NCBI GenBank assembly: GCA_039930465.1
Contig: JBDTTU010000007.1
Span: forward strand, 1 to 64,000
Length of the DNA: 64,000 bases
DNA from: LMDS01 sp039930465
GTDB lineage: Bacteria; Pseudomonadota; Gammaproteobacteria; Burkholderiales; Burkholderiaceae_C
Direction: 5' to 3'
The notes under the pieces were generated by a model. It saw only the letters and a list, made by a program, of their open reading frames with translations, had not been told where the DNA came from and did no database searches. This document shows, one piece after another, positions 26,063 to 35,250 of the stretch; positions within the stretch are counted from its first letter, which is position 1, and the number at the start of each line of letters is the position of its first letter. The translations under genes and the position numbers were made by a program.

Positions 26063-27532
26063 TCACGAAGCCGCCTGGGAAACAAGGCGATGGTAGAAGC
26101 GGATCAGGTCCGCCAGGTTGGCGGTGGTGATGCGCTCGTTGGTGCCGTGGAAGCGCGGCAGGTCTTCGGCCTTGGCGCGCACCGGCGAGAACTTGTAGAT
26201 GTGGTCCGACACGATCTCGAAGTGCTTCGAATCGGTGCCCGCGATCATCAGGCCCGGCGCGACGATCGTGCCCGGGAACAGCTCGCGCACGGTGCGTTCG
26301 ATGAGGCGGTACGAATCGCTTTCGGTGGGTGCCACTTTCGAGGGCTCGCTCGCGCCCGGCAACATCTTCACCTCGACACGATCGTTCGCAACCGCCTGCT
26401 TCACGTGCGCCATCACGCTCTCGCGCGTGTCGCCCGGCAGCAGCCGGAAATTGACGGTCGCCTCGGCCCGGCCCGGCAGCACGTTCTCCTTGTTGCCGGC
26501 GTTCACGATCGTCAGCGCCGTCGTGGTGTGCATCATGGCGTTGGTGCTCGCCCCCGCTTCGAGCTGCTTGCGCACGACCGGGCCGAACAGCCACAGGTTC
26601 GAGAGCGCCACTCGACCGAAGCCGCTCATCTCTGGCGCGACGGTCTCGAACATCTCGCGCGCCACGCCCTGGATGCGCGGGGGAAACTGGTTGTCTTCGA
26701 GCCGTCCCAGCGCCGCGCTCATCACCGCGATGGCGCTCGTGCCGCGCGCAGGCGGCATCGAAGAATGCCCCGGCGTGGCCGGCACGCCGAGCGCCACCGA
26801 CATGTAGCCCTTCTCGGCAATGCCGACGATGGCGGCCGGCGCTTTCAGGCCTGGCAGCACGCCTTCGGTGATCAGCAAGCCTTCGTCGATGACGAAGTCG
26901 AACTCGACCTGACGCTCGGCCAGCAGCTGGGCGATCGCTTTCGCGCCGCGCAGGCCGCCCACCTCTTCATCGGCGCCGAAGGCGAGGTAGACGGTGCGTT
27001 TCGGCTTGAAGCCAGATGCCACCAGCATCTCGATCGCTTCCATCTGCGAGACCAGGTTGGCCTTGTCGTCCCAGGCACCACGGCCCCAGACGAAACCGTC
27101 GCGGATCGTTCCAGCAAAAGGCTCGGCTTGCCAGTCGGCCTCGGTGCCGAGCGCCACGGGCACCACGTCCTGGTGCGCCATCAGCAGGATCGGCTTGGCA
27201 GCCGGTTCGCTGCCGGGCCACGAATAGAGCAGGCTCAGGCCCGCCACCACCTCGCGCTTCAGGGCCGCATGCAGCTTCGGGTAACGCGCCTGCAGGTGGG
27301 CGTGCAAGGCTTCGAACTGATCGACGTTGAGCGCGGCGTCGGTGGCCGATGAAATGGTCTTCGCGCGCACGGCCGCCGCGAGCGACTCGCCGGCCGCCTT
27401 CTCGTCAACGGCGATCGGCGCGAGCGGCGGCACGCTGACCTGGCGCGAGCCCTGGCGCCAGGTGTTGGCGGCCACCGCCAACACCAGCGCGGCTGCCAGC
27501 ACGAGCAGCCCGATCAATGCACGCTTGAGCAC
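26063..27532 (-). CDS. membrane-anchored M20 peptidase, PM20D1-like
   Basis: A 489-residue zinc hydrolase with an N-terminal hydrophobic anchor (about residues 3-22). M20 landmarks are clear: LLMAHQDVVPV (first metal histidine), GRGAWDDKANL (bridging aspartate), and FGADEEVGGLRGA (catalytic and ligand glutamates). The pattern and length match the carboxypeptidase S/PM20D1 branch. Mammalian PM20D1 hydrolyses and forms N-fatty-acyl amino acids. Its place directly after a FadB-type gene suggests release of fatty acids from amide-linked substrates, which is inference. Start GTG 27532 is 13 bases past the upstream stop; the ribosome site is weak. Confidence 0.78.
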   Translation of the reverse strand: MLKRALIGLLVLAAALVLAVAANTWRQGSRQVSVPPLAPIAVDEKAAGESLAAAVRAKTISSATDAALNVDQFEALHAHLQARYPKLHAALKREVVAGLSLLYSWPGSEPAAKPILLMAHQDVVPVALGTEADWQAEPFAGTIRDGFVWGRGAWDDKANLVSQMEAIEMLVASGFKPKRTVYLAFGADEEVGGLRGAKAIAQLLAERQVEFDFVIDEGLLITEGVLPGLKAPAAIVGIAEKGYMSVALGVPATPGHSSMPPARGTSAIAVMSAALGRLEDNQFPPRIQGVAREMFETVAPEMSGFGRVALSNLWLFGPVVRKQLEAGASTNAMMHTTTALTIVNAGNKENVLPGRAEATVNFRLLPGDTRESVMAHVKQAVANDRVEVKMLPGASEPSKVAPTESDSYRLIERTVRELFPGTIVAPGLMIAGTDSKHFEIVSDHIYKFSPVRAKAEDLPRFHGTNERITTANLADLIRFYHRLVSQAAS

Positions 27533-27545
27533 GGCGCCAATCGCG

Positions 27546-29654
27546 TCAGCTGAACGACTTGCCTTCGGCCGCGAGCTTCGCGAGCAACGGCGCCGGCGTC
27601 CAGAAGGAAGCGTCGTCGAGCGGGTTCGCGGCAAAGCGCTTCATCGCGGCCACCACGTTGAACAGGCCGACCGTGTCGGCGTAATTCATCGGCCCGCCAC
27701 GGTGCAGCGGGAAACCGTAGCCGGTGAGGTAGACCATGTCGATGTCGGAGGCGCGCATCGCAATCCCTTCTTCGACGATCTTCGCGCCTTCGTTGACGAG
27801 CGCGTAGACCAGGCGGTGCACGATCTCGTCATCGCTGATCTTGCGCGGCGTGCGGCCCAGATCGGCGCGGTGCTTCTCGATCATGTCGGTGACGAGCTTG
27901 CTCGGAATGGCGTCGCGCTTGCCCGGCACGTAGTCGTACCAGCCGGCGCCCGTCTTCTGGCCGAATCGGCCGAGCTCGCACAACAGATCAGCGGTCTTGC
28001 TGTAGCGCATGCCCGGCTGCTCGGCGTTGCGGCGCTTGCGGATGTACCAGCCAATGTCGTTGCCGGCCAGGTCACCCATGCGGAAGGGGCCCATCGCCAT
28101 GCCGAACTTTTCCATCGCCTTGTCGACCTGCGCCGGCGTGCAGCCTTCTTCCAGCAGGAAGCCGGCCTGGCGCGAGTACTGCTCGATCATGCGGTTGCCG
28201 ATGAAGCCGTCGCACACGCCCGAGACGACGGTCGTCTTCTTGATCTTCTTGCCGAGCTGCATCACGGTGGCGAGCACGTCTTTGGCGGTCGCCTTGCCAC
28301 GCACCACTTCGAGCAGCTTCATCACGTTGGCGGGGCTGAAGAAGTGCGTGCCGATCACGTCTTGCGGGCGCTTGGTGAACGCGGCAATCTGGTCGACGTC
28401 GAGCGTGCTGGTGTTGCTGGCCAGAATGGCGCCGGGCTTCATCACCTCGTCGAGCGTCTTGAAGACTTTCTCTTTCACGGCCATGTCTTCGAACACGGCT
28501 TCGATCACCATGTCGGCGTCTTTCAGGTCGGCGTAGTTCAGCGTGGTGCTCAGCAGCGCCATTCGCGCGTCGAGTTTGTCTTGCTTGAGCTTGCCCTTCT
28601 TGACTTGTGCTTCGTAATTCTTGCGAATGATGCCCACGCCCTTGTCGAGCGCTTCCTGCTTCATCTCGAGCATCACGACCGGGATGCTGGCGTTGAGAAA
28701 GTTCATCGCGATACCGCCACCCATCGTGCCGGCACCGATCACGGCGAGTTTTTTCACCTCACGCACGGGCGTGTCGGCCGGCACGTCGGGGATCTTGCTC
28801 GTGGCGCGTTCGGCCACGAAGGCATGGCGCAGCGCCTTGCATTCCGGTGTGACCATCAGACCGAGAAAGATCTCGCGCTCGAGCTTCATGCCGTCGTCGA
28901 ACTTGAGCTTCAACGAGCCAGCGACCGCTTCCACGCATTTCAGCGGCGCCGGGAAGTTCTTCGACATGCCACCGACCATGTTCTTGACGAATTGCACGTA
29001 GGCGTCGGCATTCGGGTGGCTGACCTTCAGATCGCGCACCAGCGGCAGCGGGCGCTCGCCCGTCGCGTGGACCTCGGCGACTTCTGCCGCATAGGCCAGC
29101 GCGCCGGCCATCAGGTCGCCTTCGATGATCTTCTGAAACAGCTTCTGCCCCGGCGCCATCGCGAGCATTTCACTCTTGACCGGCTCGCCGCTAACGATCA
29201 TGTTCATCGCGTTCTCGACGCCAAGCACACGCGGCAGGCGCTGCGTGCCGCCAGCGCCGGGGATCAGGCCGATCTTCACTTCGGGCAGCGCGACCAGCGT
29301 GCCGGGCGAGGCGACGCGGTAGTGGCAGCCGAGGGCGAGCTCCAGGCCGCCGCCCATCGCCACGCTGTGCACCGCGGCGACGATCGGCTTGGTCGAAGCT
29401 TCGAGCGCGAGGATCACGCTGATCAGGTTCGGCTCGGCCAGTGCCTTGGGGCTGCCGAACTCGCGGATGTCGGCACCACCGGAAAACGCCTTGCCAGCGC
29501 CGGTGATCACGATCGCCTTGACGGCCGCGTCGGCCAGCGCGCGTTCCAGTCCGGTCGTGATGCCGAGGCGTGTTTCGTAACCCAGGCCGTTGACCGGCGG
29601 GTTGTTCATCGTGATGACTGCGACGTTGCCGCGAATCTCAAAGGTGGCGCTCAT
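27546..29654 (-). CDS. bifunctional enoyl-CoA hydratase/3-hydroxyacyl-CoA dehydrogenase
   Basis: A 702-residue fusion of the FadB/FadJ type. The N-terminal crotonase domain (1 to about 190) contains GAGKAFSGGADIREFG and GGGLELALGCHYRVA. The NAD-binding half starts near residue 300 with KLAVIGAGTMGGGIAMNF, followed by the dehydrogenase C-terminal repeats (GFIGNRM and LAGNDIGWYIRK). It hydrates enoyl-CoA and oxidises the hydroxy product. It is first in the acyl-CoA degradation run; a perfect palindrome at 29693-29704 sits 39 bases upstream and may control it. Confidence 0.93.
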   Translation of the reverse strand: MSATFEIRGNVAVITMNNPPVNGLGYETRLGITTGLERALADAAVKAIVITGAGKAFSGGADIREFGSPKALAEPNLISVILALEASTKPIVAAVHSVAMGGGLELALGCHYRVASPGTLVALPEVKIGLIPGAGGTQRLPRVLGVENAMNMIVSGEPVKSEMLAMAPGQKLFQKIIEGDLMAGALAYAAEVAEVHATGERPLPLVRDLKVSHPNADAYVQFVKNMVGGMSKNFPAPLKCVEAVAGSLKLKFDDGMKLEREIFLGLMVTPECKALRHAFVAERATSKIPDVPADTPVREVKKLAVIGAGTMGGGIAMNFLNASIPVVMLEMKQEALDKGVGIIRKNYEAQVKKGKLKQDKLDARMALLSTTLNYADLKDADMVIEAVFEDMAVKEKVFKTLDEVMKPGAILASNTSTLDVDQIAAFTKRPQDVIGTHFFSPANVMKLLEVVRGKATAKDVLATVMQLGKKIKKTTVVSGVCDGFIGNRMIEQYSRQAGFLLEEGCTPAQVDKAMEKFGMAMGPFRMGDLAGNDIGWYIRKRRNAEQPGMRYSKTADLLCELGRFGQKTGAGWYDYVPGKRDAIPSKLVTDMIEKHRADLGRTPRKISDDEIVHRLVYALVNEGAKIVEEGIAMRASDIDMVYLTGYGFPLHRGGPMNYADTVGLFNVVAAMKRFAANPLDDASFWTPAPLLAKLAAEGKSFS

Positions 29655-29692
29655 GCGGTTTCTCCGGAAAAGGTCTGCAGAATCACAAAAAA

Positions 29693-29704
29693 GAACGATC
29701 GTTC
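29693..29704. promoter_or_regulatory. 12-bp palindrome, candidate operator of the acyl-CoA operon
   Basis: GAACGATCGTTC is its own reverse complement and lies between the FadB-type start (29654) and the liv terminator. Such short perfect palindromes are typical operators of TetR-family regulators, including those controlling fatty or branched acyl-CoA catabolism. No regulator gene is adjacent, so the cognate protein would be encoded elsewhere. Confidence 0.5.
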
Positions 29705-29721
29705 GATTCTAGGCTGCGACG

Positions 29722-29755
29722 AAAAAAGGGCGCTGTCCCGACCGTGACAACGCCC
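29722..29755 (-). terminator. intrinsic terminator after livF
   Basis: On the minus strand GGGCGTTGTC pairs with GACAGCGCCC (ten pairs, one G-U) around a short loop, followed by six T residues. It lies just beyond the livF stop and ends the liv transcript before the acyl-CoA operon, showing that the two runs are separately transcribed. Confidence 0.85.
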
Positions 29756-29777
29756 TGGGTATCGGTCGTTCGACGGC

Positions 29778-30473
29778 TCAGACTTCGAGCCATTCCTTGC
29801 GCGTCTCGGCATCGGCCCGCAGCGCAGCCGGCGTGCCTTCGAACACGATACTCCCGTGGCCCATCACATAACAGCGCTCGGAGATTGACAGTGCGATGGT
29901 GAGCTTCTGCTCGACCAGCAGCACCGACACGCCGCGGTCTTTCAGTGTCTTCAGGTATTCGGCGACGAGTTCGACAATCTTCGGCGCCAGGCCTTCGGTG
30001 GGCTCGTCGATCATGATCAGGTCGGGGTCGCCCATCAGCGTGCGGCACAGCGTGAGCATCTGCTGCTCGCCGCCCGAAAGCACGCCGGCTTCAGTGTGTT
30101 CGCGCTCCTTCAGGCGCGGGAACATGCGGTACATGTCGTCGAACGACCAGCGTGGCGCCTTCTTGCCGCGCTTCTCGCCGAGCTGCAGGTTCTGGTGCAC
30201 CGTGAGCTTGGGAAAGATGTCGCGGTTCTCGGGCACGTAGCCGATGCCGCGGTGTGCGATGTCGAAGGTGTGCTGGCCCAGGATCTCGGTGTCGCGGAAC
30301 CTGACCGACCCCTCGCCCGACACCAGCCCCATGATCGTTTTCACCGTGGTCGAGCGACCCGAGCCGTTGCGCCCGAGCAGCGCCACGATTTCGCCCTCGC
30401 CGACCTTCATGTCGACGCCATGAAGGATGTGGCTCTTGCCGTAGTAGGCGTGCAAGCCTTGCAGTTGAAGCAT
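29778..30473 (-). CDS. livF: branched-chain amino acid-type ABC transporter ATPase LivF
   Basis: A 231-residue ABC ATPase, the second nucleotide-binding subunit of a Liv/HAAT-type importer. It has the Q-loop region (GYVPENRDIFPKLTVHQN), signature VLSGGEQQM and Walker B LIMIDEPTEGLAP. The Walker A motif is unusual: residues 34-42 read GRNGSGRST, with arginine (codon CGC) at position 40 where lysine is expected. All other motifs are intact, so the gene is not simply broken. It follows livG by 14 bases and ends at the operon terminator. Confidence 0.9.
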   Translation of the reverse strand: MLQLQGLHAYYGKSHILHGVDMKVGEGEIVALLGRNGSGRSTTVKTIMGLVSGEGSVRFRDTEILGQHTFDIAHRGIGYVPENRDIFPKLTVHQNLQLGEKRGKKAPRWSFDDMYRMFPRLKEREHTEAGVLSGGEQQMLTLCRTLMGDPDLIMIDEPTEGLAPKIVELVAEYLKTLKDRGVSVLLVEQKLTIALSISERCYVMGHGSIVFEGTPAALRADAETRKEWLEV

Positions 30474-30487
30474 CTTTCGACCCGGGC

Positions 30488-31273
30488 TCAGTGCCCGGCC
30501 TCCGCCGCCTGTTGGTCGGCCAGCACCGAACCGAGATAAGCCTCTTGCACACGTGCGTTGGCGCGCACCGCTTCGGGCACGTCGAATGCGATCACCTCGC
30601 CGTAGACCAGCACCGCGATCTTGTCGGCCAGGCCGAAGACCACACCCATGTCGTGCTCGACGGTGAGCAGCGTCTTGCCGACCGTGACCTCGCGAATCAG
30701 GTCGATGAAACGCGCCGTTTCGCTCTTGCTCATGCCGGCGGTGGGCTCGTCGAGCAGCACCACGTCGGCACCGCCGGCGATGGTCACGCCGATCTCGAGG
30801 GCACGCTGTTCGGCGTAGGTGAGGTTCATCGCCAGCGTGTCGCGCTTGCGGCCGAGCTTGATCATCTCGAGCAGCTCGTTGGCCCGCTGGTTCGCGTCAT
30901 CCAGCCCGGCAAGAAACTTCCAGAACGAGTACTTATAGCCCATCGACCACAACACACCGCAGCGCAGGTTCTCGAACACCGAGAGCCGGCTGAAGATGTT
31001 GGTGATCTGGAAGCTGCGCGCCAAGCCGCGGCGGCTGATCTCGTAGGGCGCCAGGCCGGCGATGTTCTCCCCGTTCAGCAGGATCTCGCCGCTGGTGGCG
31101 CCGAAGCGCCCGCTGATCAGATTGAACAATGTCGACTTGCCAGCGCCGTTCGGCCCGATGATGGCCACACGCTCGCCGGGTACAACCGCCAGGTTGGTGC
31201 CGCGGATGATCTCGGTCTTGCCGAAGGACTTGCGCAGATCCTTAAGTTCGACGGCAAATTGCGAAGTGCTCAT
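30488..31273 (-). CDS. livG: branched-chain amino acid-type ABC transporter ATPase LivG
   Basis: A 261-residue ABC ATPase with a canonical Walker A (GPNGAGKST), LivG-type insert (GLARSFQITNIFSRLSVFEN), a TYAEQRALEIG segment in place of a strict LSGGQ signature, as is usual for LivG, and Walker B VVLLDEPTAGMS. It pairs with LivF to energise import. The ATG at 31273 overlaps the livM stop (ATGA), indicating coupling. With LivF carrying Walker A arginine, LivG is the subunit expected to keep a standard ATP site. Confidence 0.92.
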   Translation of the reverse strand: MSTSQFAVELKDLRKSFGKTEIIRGTNLAVVPGERVAIIGPNGAGKSTLFNLISGRFGATSGEILLNGENIAGLAPYEISRRGLARSFQITNIFSRLSVFENLRCGVLWSMGYKYSFWKFLAGLDDANQRANELLEMIKLGRKRDTLAMNLTYAEQRALEIGVTIAGGADVVLLDEPTAGMSKSETARFIDLIREVTVGKTLLTVEHDMGVVFGLADKIAVLVYGEVIAFDVPEAVRANARVQEAYLGSVLADQQAAEAGH

Positions 31274-32562
31274 GCCGCCTCCCGCGCGCGGATCGCCGCT
31301 TCGATCTGGCCCTGCACGTCGCCCCAGTGCCCCGCAAAACGTCGACGTGTGATCTCGAACAGCACAAAGCCGATCACGCCCAGGGCCGAGGCCCCCAGCC
31401 AGCTGCTCAGCGACTTGGCGTTGAGCTCCACGCCCATGAAGTGCATCACCGGCCCCCTCGCTTCGTTGAGCTGAAGGTGGTAGACCATCTCGATCATTGC
31501 GGCGACGCCGCAGAAGGTGCCGATACCGGTGAGCGCCAGCAAGGCGTACCAGCCGAGCAGGCCTTTGAGCTTGCCGAACATGTAGACCCGCAGGTTCATC
31601 ATGATCAAGCTCGCGATGCCACCCGGTGCGTACATCACCATCAACATGAACACGAGACCCAGGTAGAGCAGCCAGGCCTGGGTGTATTCCGACAGCAGCA
31701 CGAACGCCACCACCATCAGCACCGCACCGATGATCGGGCCGAAGAAGAAGGTCGCGCCGCCGAGGAAGGTGAACAGCAGGTAAGCGCCCGAGCGGCCGGC
31801 GCCCACGACTTCAGCGGTGGCAATCTCGAAGTTGAGCGCGTACATGCCACCCGCAATGCCCGCGAAGAAGCCGGCGATGATGAACGACAGGTAGCGCACC
31901 CGCTGCGTGTTGTAGCCGATGAACTCGACCCGCTCCGGGTTGTCGCGCACGGCGTTGAGCATGCGGCCGAGCGGCGTGCGCGTGAAGGCGTACATCAGCG
32001 CGGTGCAGACGATCGTGTACAGCGCGATCAGGTAGTACACCTGAATCTGCGGTCCGAAGGTGACGCCCAGCGTGCCCTTGCCGACGACACGGTTCCCCGA
32101 CACGCCGCCTTCGCCGCCGAAGAACTCGGGGATCATCAGCGACATCGCGAACACCAGTTCACCGATACCAAGCGTGATCATCGCGAAGGTCGTGCCCGAC
32201 TTCTTGGTCGTGACAAAACCGAACAGCACCGCGAAACCCAGGCCCGCAACGCCGCCGACCAGCGGGATCAGGCTCACCGGTATCGGAAAGCTGCCCCCGC
32301 CCGCCGCCTTGAGCGCATGGATGGCCACATACGATCCGAGGCCCGAATACACGGCATGGCCGAAGCTGAGCATGCCGCCCTGCCCCAGCAGCATGTTGAA
32401 CGACAGGCAGGCGACGATTGCTATGCCGATCTGCGACAGCATCGTGACCGCCAGGCCACTGGTAAAGATCAGCGGTGCGACCATCAACGCGAGCGCGAAC
32501 ACGCCCCAGATGATCAGGCTGCGGGGGCCGAGAGCGCCGAATTGATTGGCTGAATTTTTCAT
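31270..32562 (-). CDS. livM: branched-chain amino acid-type ABC permease LivM
   Basis: A 430-residue polytopic permease. The N-terminal and middle parts match LivM, with the family motif GQGGMLSFGHAVYSGLGSY and the cytoplasmic loop RTPLGRMLNAVRDNPERVEF that contacts the ATPase. It is longer than a typical LivM by about 80-100 residues because of an extra C-terminal hydrophobic region after RVYMFGKLKGLL. Start ATG 32562 (MKNSANQFG) is the first sensible start. The stop overlaps the livG start. Confidence 0.9.
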   Translation of the reverse strand: MKNSANQFGALGPRSLIIWGVFALALMVAPLIFTSGLAVTMLSQIGIAIVACLSFNMLLGQGGMLSFGHAVYSGLGSYVAIHALKAAGGGSFPIPVSLIPLVGGVAGLGFAVLFGFVTTKKSGTTFAMITLGIGELVFAMSLMIPEFFGGEGGVSGNRVVGKGTLGVTFGPQIQVYYLIALYTIVCTALMYAFTRTPLGRMLNAVRDNPERVEFIGYNTQRVRYLSFIIAGFFAGIAGGMYALNFEIATAEVVGAGRSGAYLLFTFLGGATFFFGPIIGAVLMVVAFVLLSEYTQAWLLYLGLVFMLMVMYAPGGIASLIMMNLRVYMFGKLKGLLGWYALLALTGIGTFCGVAAMIEMVYHLQLNEARGPVMHFMGVELNAKSLSSWLGASALGVIGFVLFEITRRRFAGHWGDVQGQIEAAIRAREAA

Positions 32563-32642
32563 GACTGCCCCCAGTGCGCTTCGCGCCCGGCCCCCGAGGG
32601 GCGTTCGCATTTCTTGAGGCGGCTCGGCGAAATGCTCATGCG

Positions 32643-33677
32643 TCAGCCCTCGCGCGTGCCCATCAGGCCCTTCGGCCTGAAGATCAGGATCAGCACCAGG
32701 AACAGGTACGGGAGGATCGGTGCCACCTGCGAAAGTGTGAGCTTGAGCAGGGAGTTGTCGGCCGCACCGGCCGAGAGCGTGAAGCCAATCCCCCGGAGCG
32801 CGGTGAGCACCGAATAGTCGAGTGCCACCGCGAAGGTCTGCAACACGCCAATCAGCAGTGAAGCGACGAACGCGCCGGCCAGCGAGCCCATGCCCCCGAC
32901 CACGACCACGACGAAGATCACCGAGCCCACGGTGGCGGCCATCGCCGGCTCGGTCACGAAGGTGCTGCCGCCGATCACTCCCGCCAGGCCCGCCAGGCCG
33001 GCACCGGCACCGAACACCAGCATGAAGACACGTGGCACGTTGTGGCCCAGCGCCTCAACCATCTCGGGGTGGGTGAGCGCGCTCTGGATCACGAGGCCGA
33101 TGCGGGTGCGCGTGAGCATCAGCCACAACGCCACCAGCATCACGAGCGCAATAAACATCATGAAACCGCGCGTCGCCGGGAACGGCGAGCAGACGATGCG
33201 CACCGCGGCATCTGCGCTGGAGCACATCGCCGAGGGTGCCGCACCCCACAGCAAGCGCATGCCGTCGACCGACGAGGTGACCAGGGTGAACATGGGCCCG
33301 CGCAGCACTTCGGGCGGCTGGAACTCGACCGCATTGCGGCCCCAGATCAGCTGCACCAGCTCAAGCATCACGTAAGACAGGCCGAAGGTGATCAGCAGCT
33401 CGGGCACGTGGCCGAACTTGTGGACGCGGCGCAGGCAGTACTTCTCAAAAGCTGCGCCGAGCCCGGCCACCACCAGCGGCGCGAGCACGAGCCCGGGCCA
33501 GAAACCAGTGAGCCGAGCGATCGAAAACCCCACATACGCGCCGACCATGTAGAAGCCCGCGTGGGCGAAGTTCAGCACGCCCATCATGCTGAAGATGAGC
33601 GTGAGCCCCGAACTCAGCATGAACAACAACAGCCCGTAGCTCAGGCCGTTGAGCATCGATATCGTGAAGAACTCCAT
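32643..33677 (-). CDS. livH: branched-chain amino acid-type ABC permease LivH
   Basis: A 344-residue permease with about eight membrane segments. The N-terminus MEFFTISMLNGLSYGLLLFM and GVLNFAHAGFYMVGAYVGF are typical of LivH, as is SLAGAFVASLLIGVLQTF near the end. A roughly 50-residue periplasmic insertion with cysteines (AMCSSADAAVRIVCSPF) is longer than in E. coli LivH. It lies between livK and livM, 80 bases upstream of the latter. With LivM it forms the transmembrane channel. Confidence 0.9.
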   Translation of the reverse strand: MEFFTISMLNGLSYGLLLFMLSSGLTLIFSMMGVLNFAHAGFYMVGAYVGFSIARLTGFWPGLVLAPLVVAGLGAAFEKYCLRRVHKFGHVPELLITFGLSYVMLELVQLIWGRNAVEFQPPEVLRGPMFTLVTSSVDGMRLLWGAAPSAMCSSADAAVRIVCSPFPATRGFMMFIALVMLVALWLMLTRTRIGLVIQSALTHPEMVEALGHNVPRVFMLVFGAGAGLAGLAGVIGGSTFVTEPAMAATVGSVIFVVVVVGGMGSLAGAFVASLLIGVLQTFAVALDYSVLTALRGIGFTLSAGAADNSLLKLTLSQVAPILPYLFLVLILIFRPKGLMGTREG

Positions 33678-33767
33678 CGCGAGGGGTCGGTTCCGGTTCT
33701 GGTGAAAAAGCGGGGCCCGGCGGGTCAACCCCGGCGGGCCCGACAGGCTATCGCGAAAAAGCCTTGA

Positions 33768-35045
33768 TCAGCCGCCTGCGGGGCGTGTCATCTGGCAGCT
33801 GGTGGGCGTGCTCGACACGTACGGAGCGTACTCGGCCACCGGTGCCAGCGTCATGCCGGTGTTTTCGGGCGAGTACGGGTACTTGGCACTGGCCTTCTGC
33901 CAAGACGTCATGTACAGCGTCTGTTGCAGCTGGTGGTCGCTCTTGCGCATTTCGATCTCGCCACCGAAGGCGCTCTTCATCTTCAGGCCTTCGAGCGCGA
34001 ATGCCACCTTGACCGGATCGGTCGACTTGGCCTTGAGCATGGCGGCGCCCAGCATCTCGTAGATGCGGATGATCGAGCCGGTGTAGAAGTCGTCGTTGTT
34101 CTTGGCCTTGAACTCCTTGCCCCAGGCGTCCATCTGGCCGCCCATGTTGTAGTGCACGTAGGAGACTTGGAACACCTTGCCGGCGCCATTGGCGCCGAGC
34201 GCCGAAGGCGTGCCGGTCACGCCGGTGTAGTAGGTGAAGAACTTGCCGGTGTAGCCGCCTTCGTTGGCCGCCTTCACCAGCAGCGCGAGGTCGGAGCCCC
34301 AGTTGCCGGTGATCACGCTGTCGGCGCCCGAGGCCTTGATCTTGGCGATGTAGGGCGCGAAGTCACGCACCTGCGCCAGCGGGTGCAGGTCTTCGCCGAC
34401 GATCTGGATGTCGGGGCGCTTGCGGGCCAGGTATTCCTTGCCGAACTTCGCGACCTGCTGGCCGTGTGAGTAGTTCTGGTTCAGCAGGTAGACCTTGTGA
34501 ACGTCCTTCTGGTCCTTCATGAAGGTCGTCATCGCCTCCATCTTCATCGTGGTGTCGGCATCGAAGCGGAAGTGCCAGAAGCTGCACTTGCTGTTCGTGA
34601 GGTCGGGGTCGACCGCGGCCTCGTTCATGAAGATGATTTCTTTGCCGGGGTTGCGCTCGTTGTGCTTGTTGATCGCGTCGACCAGCGCCAGTGCCACGGA
34701 CGAACCGTTGCCCTGAATCACATAACGAATGCCCTGGTCGATGGCCGACTTCAGTGCGTTCAGGCTTTCGGTCGGGCTGAGCTTGTTGTCGACGGCGATG
34801 ACGTCGAACTTCACGCCGGCCGGGTTGGAAGCGTTGAACTTTTCCTGGAAGAACTGCCAGCTCTTGTACTGGTTCGTGCCGACCGGGCCCATCAGGCCGG
34901 TGAGCGGGTCGATCCACATCATCTTGACCGTCTGCCCTGCGAGCGGCTTGGCCTGGGCGAGGGCAGAGCCGGCGGAAGCGACCAGTGCGGCGCCCACTGT
35001 CAGGCTGAACAGGCTGCGGGTCAGCAAGCTGGTTTTGAACTTCAT
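33768..35045 (-). CDS. livK: Liv/HAAT-type periplasmic binding protein
   Basis: A 425-residue substrate-binding protein, first gene of the liv operon. The ATG at 35045 has AGGAGA upstream and opens a signal peptide ending SALAQA (about 31 residues). The mature part has the type I periplasmic-binding fold pattern (VKMMWIDPLTGLMGPVG, YVIQGNGSSVALALVDAI, VITGNWGSDLALLVKAA). Members bind branched amino acids, amides, urea or aromatic acids; the ligand cannot be read from sequence. The neighbouring acyl-CoA genes suggest an organic or acyl-amino acid, which is inference. Confidence 0.88.
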   Translation of the reverse strand: MKFKTSLLTRSLFSLTVGAALVASAGSALAQAKPLAGQTVKMMWIDPLTGLMGPVGTNQYKSWQFFQEKFNASNPAGVKFDVIAVDNKLSPTESLNALKSAIDQGIRYVIQGNGSSVALALVDAINKHNERNPGKEIIFMNEAAVDPDLTNSKCSFWHFRFDADTTMKMEAMTTFMKDQKDVHKVYLLNQNYSHGQQVAKFGKEYLARKRPDIQIVGEDLHPLAQVRDFAPYIAKIKASGADSVITGNWGSDLALLVKAANEGGYTGKFFTYYTGVTGTPSALGANGAGKVFQVSYVHYNMGGQMDAWGKEFKAKNNDDFYTGSIIRIYEMLGAAMLKAKSTDPVKVAFALEGLKMKSAFGGEIEMRKSDHQLQQTLYMTSWQKASAKYPYSPENTGMTLAPVAEYAPYVSSTPTSCQMTRPAGG

Positions 35046-35250
35046 GGCAATGTCTCCTGCGACAAAAAGTGAACGCCGCAACGGTAACGGATGCGCACAG
35101 GCGTGGGTTACAGGGACTACCCCGAAAGCTTTGTCGCACCCGCGACATGGCCAGTGAAAGGCCACAGCAGACCCGGTTGCGCCCAGGGGCAATTTCGCGC
35201 GCCAAGTCCCTGTGGCAGCGATTCGCGTGGCTCTCGCTAAACTCGCCACG

